Positions 60,281-64,000 of a stretch of DNA of 64,000 nt are shown here, piece by piece. The stretch spans positions 67,487,001-67,551,000 of the forward strand of contig NC_083698.1 of assembly GCF_033118175.1 (NCBI RefSeq), written 5' to 3'. Made by a program: the position numbers and the translations under genes. Below the pieces are notes generated by a model. The model saw nothing but the letters and a program-made list of their open reading frames with translations. It was not told the DNA's origin and did not search any database. This DNA comes from Dama dama (Eukaryota > Chordata > Mammalia > Artiodactyla > Cervidae). The stretch's first letter is position 1. Every line of letters starts with the position of its first letter.

Positions 60281-60688
60281 AACATTTTTTAAAGCATTTA
60301 GAAAAGAGTTTGGCATATGAGCTAGCTAAATGGCACCTAGTAATTATTATGGTTGTTATGGGAGAAATGCTAGAAGAAAATTTTTAACCAATGTTTTAGT
60401 CATATTTGTTTTGGGGTGGAGGGATTCTGTTTTCTTCTCTTTACTATACGCTTTACATTTCTTGGTGATGTGGTTTGATAATTGAAACTCATTTTAAATA
60501 CACACACACACACAAACATTTTAGCTACTCCTATTTCTCTCTTTATTTTTTTTTAACTAAACTATTTTTAAAAGGTGTATGGGAGCTGCCTCAAGCACCT
60601 TTTTTAAGGGCTTTTTAAAAAAAAAAAACAAAAAACACTTAGCTATTACCCAGCTTGCTCAAGTAAAGAGTTGCATTACATTCTGTGG

Positions 60689-60704
60689 CCACTTGGTGGC
60701 AGTA
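60689..60704 (+). promoter_or_regulatory. CTCF-like motif (CCACTTGGTGGCAGTA)
   Basis: A strong match to the CTCF core (CCAC-YA-GGTGGCAG) with one change. It lies ~20 kb downstream of CYCS. Binding is not shown. Confidence 0.5.
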
Positions 60705-60790
60705 TCGACGTTTGATCCAGCCTACTAAATCCTTACAACCAGAGCCCCTGTTTACATACACGCTGATTAACACAGTCTTAAAACTATAGG

Positions 60791-60912
60791 AGAAATGGCA
60801 ACCCACTCCAGTACTCTTGCCTAGAAAATCCCATGGACGGTGGAGCCTGCAGGCTCTACCGTCCATGGGATCGCAAAGAGTCAGACACAACCGAGAGACT
60901 TCACTTCACTTC
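60791..60912 (+). mobile_element. 5'-truncated Bov-tA SINE containing a palindrome
   Basis: The 3' half of Bov-tA (gagaaatggcaacccactcc … gtcagacacaaccgagagac). Its middle, 60831-60868, is a near-perfect palindrome. Confidence 0.85.
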
Positions 60913-61324
60913 AAAAGTGTAAGGCAGTAGCTGTCTGCATTATGACATGCCACCACCATCAAAGATACCAGTTCCAGGTTATATCTGTGCCTGTGAAGTC
61001 CCACCTATCCTGGTTCTCATCAGTCGCCTCCCTGACCCCCCACCCTGTGAACTACGAAGTTACCAGGGCCATCCTGGTGACAGGGAGGGAGGTACGGACA
61101 AGGAAAGAGAGGCTGATCTGCCCTTCCTTCCTCAGTCTGGGGTAGAGAAAAGACGTTAATATTAAATAAGCTTTAACATTGTGAATAATATATGACATAA
61201 AATTTTGATGAGTGACTTGGCACTAGACACGACCAGATTTTTTTTGTGTTTTTTTTTTTTTTTTTTTTTTACCTAAGAACAAGGTTGATCCTGAGCCAGT
61301 GCAATCATCCAAATACATAGCACG

Positions 61325-61386
61325 ACTTCTGTGCGCGGGTGCGTCCTAAGCATGAGTGTTACTTCTGTGCGCGGGTGCATCCTAAG
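61325..61386 (+). repeat. Tandem duplication, 36-bp period
   Basis: acttctgtgcgcgggtgc occurs at 61325 and 61361, followed by g/a and tcctaag. It lies at the tail edge of the next Bov-tA. Confidence 0.8.
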
Positions 61387-61585
61387 TCGCTTCAGTCATG
61401 TCCTACTCTTTGACGCCATGGACTGTAGCCCACCAGGCTCCTCTGTCCATGGGATTCTCCAGGCAAGAATACTGGAGTGGGTTGCCATACCCTCCTCCAG
61501 GGGATCTTCCCAGCCCAGGGATCAAACCCTCATCTCTCAGGTCTCCTGCATTGGCAGGGGCATTCTCTACCACTACGCACCTTCT
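61386..61585 (-). mobile_element. Bov-tA SINE
   Basis: Antisense copy (gtcgcttcagtcatgtccta … attctctaccactacgca). Confidence 0.85.
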
Positions 61586-61619
61586 TCTCTGTACCAGATG
61601 ATAAATGCCCCAGCCCGAG

Positions 61620-61621
<2 letters not shown>

Positions 61622-61650
<29 letters not shown>
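61622..61650 (+). repeat. (CT)n microsatellite
   Basis: About 14 CT units followed by an ACAC-rich stretch. Confidence 0.9.
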
Positions 61651-61655
<5 letters not shown>

Positions 61656-61679
61656 TACACAAATAACACACACTCAGCT

Positions 61680-64000
61680 GCCATGACCCTACTTCTGAAC
61701 TCTATGGTCTAAGAAGCAGAAATGGAAGAGGTAACATCTATCCCAGCAGGTCTTCTCCAGGAGCCTGTTTCAGTTATTAGGTCAGAATGAGATCTGATAG
61801 GTTTTGGGCCCAATCAGAACAGTTGCTAAGGATTTTCAATAAACACCCACCTAAGACTGACCAGAGAAATTATGAGACATACCATGAGATTTTGTTCAGG
61901 GTCAAGGAAGTTTTGCAAGTAGTAGGGGGAAATAATAGAGTTGTATTCTGATTGTACTTGCTTTTTGGCTAATGTACTTGTTACACTATTATTCATATAC
62001 TCAGGAAAGTCAACAAATAAAATGGCAAAATAAAGTAATAAAAAAAAAGTAATCTGCCAGTTGACTGCAGAATATAAGAGAAATCTACAAAGATCAATTA
62101 CATTGCTACACCAACTTAACTTTATAATGACTAAAAATTACACTCAGAAAAAAAAAAGCATTAATAAGACAGGAGATTTTGTCTAGGAAGTGATTTAAAA
62201 ATCCTGGTAAAGATAGATAAATAAGACCCAAACACATCAGTACACATGGAAAGTTTATGTCAAAAGAAGATTGTACTAAGAAGAATAAATACAGAAAGAT
62301 GGTAATAGTCGATAGGTCTCTGGTTCTCAAAGTATGTTCCTCACACAACCTATTCTATTAAGAACTTGAATATGGTATCTCTTTCACTGTTCATAGCTGG
62401 ATATCATCACCCCTACTTACCAATGTGGGATGGGGGTTACAGGGGCAGAGTGTTCATTCAGCTCCCTAGATCCCAGAGTTGCTGAGTAGAAGCACCAGAG
62501 TTAAAATACAGCACTGCTTTACTCCAAAGCTATGTTTTCTCCATCAAACAAGCCTGCCTCCCAATTAATACGATGCTGGTAAAAGTTATTTCATATATGT
62601 ACTGCCACAGCAAGCAAGCCCACACATATACAAATAATGTTGTAAATAGTACAGAGTGATACAATGAAAACCTGATTATTAAGGATTGCCCGACTTATTC
62701 CTCTGCTCCTAAATGCCAAGAAGCCCTACAAGCTTCCATCTGTCGTATGTATCTTGCTTTCTTACATGTTCTATTAACGCAACTTTAGATGACAGTATTT
62801 TTAGAACCGCTAAATGGACTAATTGCCCTGCGTTTGACCAGTAAATGCAGAAGGAGTACCTTGTGGCCAATTGGATGGGTCTCACTGCAAAAGGGAAAAC
62901 CAAATTGCATCTCTGGGTGCTCTGGAGCTAGAGGAGAAAGACAACTCTAGTCAGAGGAGGTTTCTGTGAGGTTAGGAGCTATCGCCTCTCCATCAAACCC
63001 CTTCCATGCATATAACTCCAGTCTCTGCTCTGCTAATACTCTTAGTAGGCTCATTCTGCCCCTGGCAAAGCACAGAGATAGTAGGACTTTCTCCTTGGCA
63101 GCAACACCAAGGGACAGTAACAACTGAATCTCCTGGAGAAAATACTATTGTGGCCAGTTGACTGACAACACTGAATATCTCACCCTTGAATTTCTCTCAC
63201 TGATCAGGCATTAATCAGCATGATAAAGACTAGTGACATGTAGTCAATTTCCAGAGAAAAAGGGCATTCTTACAAATATATATATATTTCTTTTTTAAAA
63301 GGACTTTATCCTTATAATATTTGTTTTTAAAATTACCTTAGATAGAACCATATGACTACAGCAGCATATAAATGACATGTTGTATTTAAACTTTTAAAAA
63401 TCCCGAGTCTTCCCTTTTGCAAAATGTATCAAGATTTGCCACTCTTGCCTTTGCTCAATTTATTCCCCCAAGCTCCTGGTTTCACTAACACTCATTATAA
63501 ATGGATTTTTTGATGGTTCAACTATTCCCCATGGCATAAAGACAGGAAGGGCTTCCAGGGAGAAATCACATTTTCTCAGATTTTTTGTTTTCTTATTCTT
63601 TTCCTTCTCTCATAAGTGGTTTAGCCTGGCTTCTCAAGAGTTAGAAAGTCACAATCTGTTTTTTTTTTTTTTTAAAGTAACACCCACCAGCAGATTAACA
63701 ATTAATTCAGAACTGTCCACTGAGTGACTCATAGGATTTCTAGCAGTGCACAAAATTCTCATGGGACTTCAGCTCTGGCTTTAGCTGATAGCTGGAAGGA
63801 AGTCCAGAAACAGAATTAAGAATGGAAAGAAAGTTTTCTTAGGACTGTCAAGAAGATCAATGCAGCCTTAAAATTGCACATTTTAAATGATTAATGTTTA
63901 AAGAGAAAAGAATCCATGATTCTTCCTCCCCTTTACAATTCTGAGGTCTTCAATCTCTTCTCTTTACTCTTCTCCTTTGGGTCTGTGAAAGAACATTCTT
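61680..64000. other. Intergenic, mostly unrecognised
   Basis: A MIR-like antisense stretch at ~62400-62530 and a T-run at ~63660-63674. No gene. Confidence 0.4.

Noticed and set aside
1..64000. CRISPR array, operon or other prokaryote-type system
   Set aside because: Spliced genes, SINEs, LINEs and low CpG identify mammalian nuclear DNA; no regularly spaced repeats were seen.

Overview
This window is nuclear DNA of a ruminant, most likely a bovid. The evidence is the dense set of Bov-tA SINEs, CHR-type tRNA-derived SINEs and BovB (RTE) LINEs, ruminant-type L1 copies, and a cytochrome c protein that matches cattle as I remember it at all but one residue. Genus cannot be settled by eye. Two intron-containing protein genes lie on the + strand. 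The rest is intron or intergenic DNA filled with transposable elements of several ages. I found no RNA gene, CRISPR array or prokaryotic feature.

Region 1 (1-31.4 kb) is the 3' nine tenths of SPMIP4 (formerly C7orf31), a sperm axoneme/centriole protein. Eight coding exons (A-H in the entries below) join in frame through consensus splice sites to give 540 residues. The first ~50 residues lie upstream of the window. Its introns hold a solo class II ERV LTR with a 6-bp target duplication, nested SINEs, an antisense L1 3' end, a dead 1.7-kb BovB with RT motifs, an L1 inverted by twin priming with a 16-bp target duplication, and a short BovB with a 12-bp target duplication. A poly(A) signal follows the stop by ~210 bp.

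Region 2 (31.4-38.1 kb) is intergenic: a solo MaLR LTR with a SINE inside it, several Bov-tA copies and AT-rich old LINE-like sequence.

Region 3 (38.1-about 44.1 kb) is CYCS (somatic cytochrome c). A CpG-rich promoter carries two CRE-like sites, an NRF-1-like site, CCAAT and a GC box. Then come a noncoding first exon, a ~1.7-kb intron with one SINE, two coding exons (105 residues), and a long 3' UTR with more than one possible poly(A) site. The introns show this is the parent gene and not one of the many processed cytochrome c pseudogenes. As I recall, the order SPMIP4 then CYCS on one strand is the same in human.

Region 4 (44.1-64 kb) has no gene that I can support. It holds Bov-tA and CHR SINEs, L1 pieces (one split by two SINEs), a pogo/Tigger-type MITE with TA target sites, old MIR/L2 remnants, microsatellites and two CTCF-like motifs.

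The two genes share no pathway: one is a sperm structural protein and the other a ubiquitous electron carrier and apoptosis trigger. I did not find a convincing new biological system. The observations most worth checking are the residue-44 difference in cytochrome c, the conserved-looking CYCS promoter, the twin-primed L1, and a near-perfect 38-bp palindrome inside a SINE.
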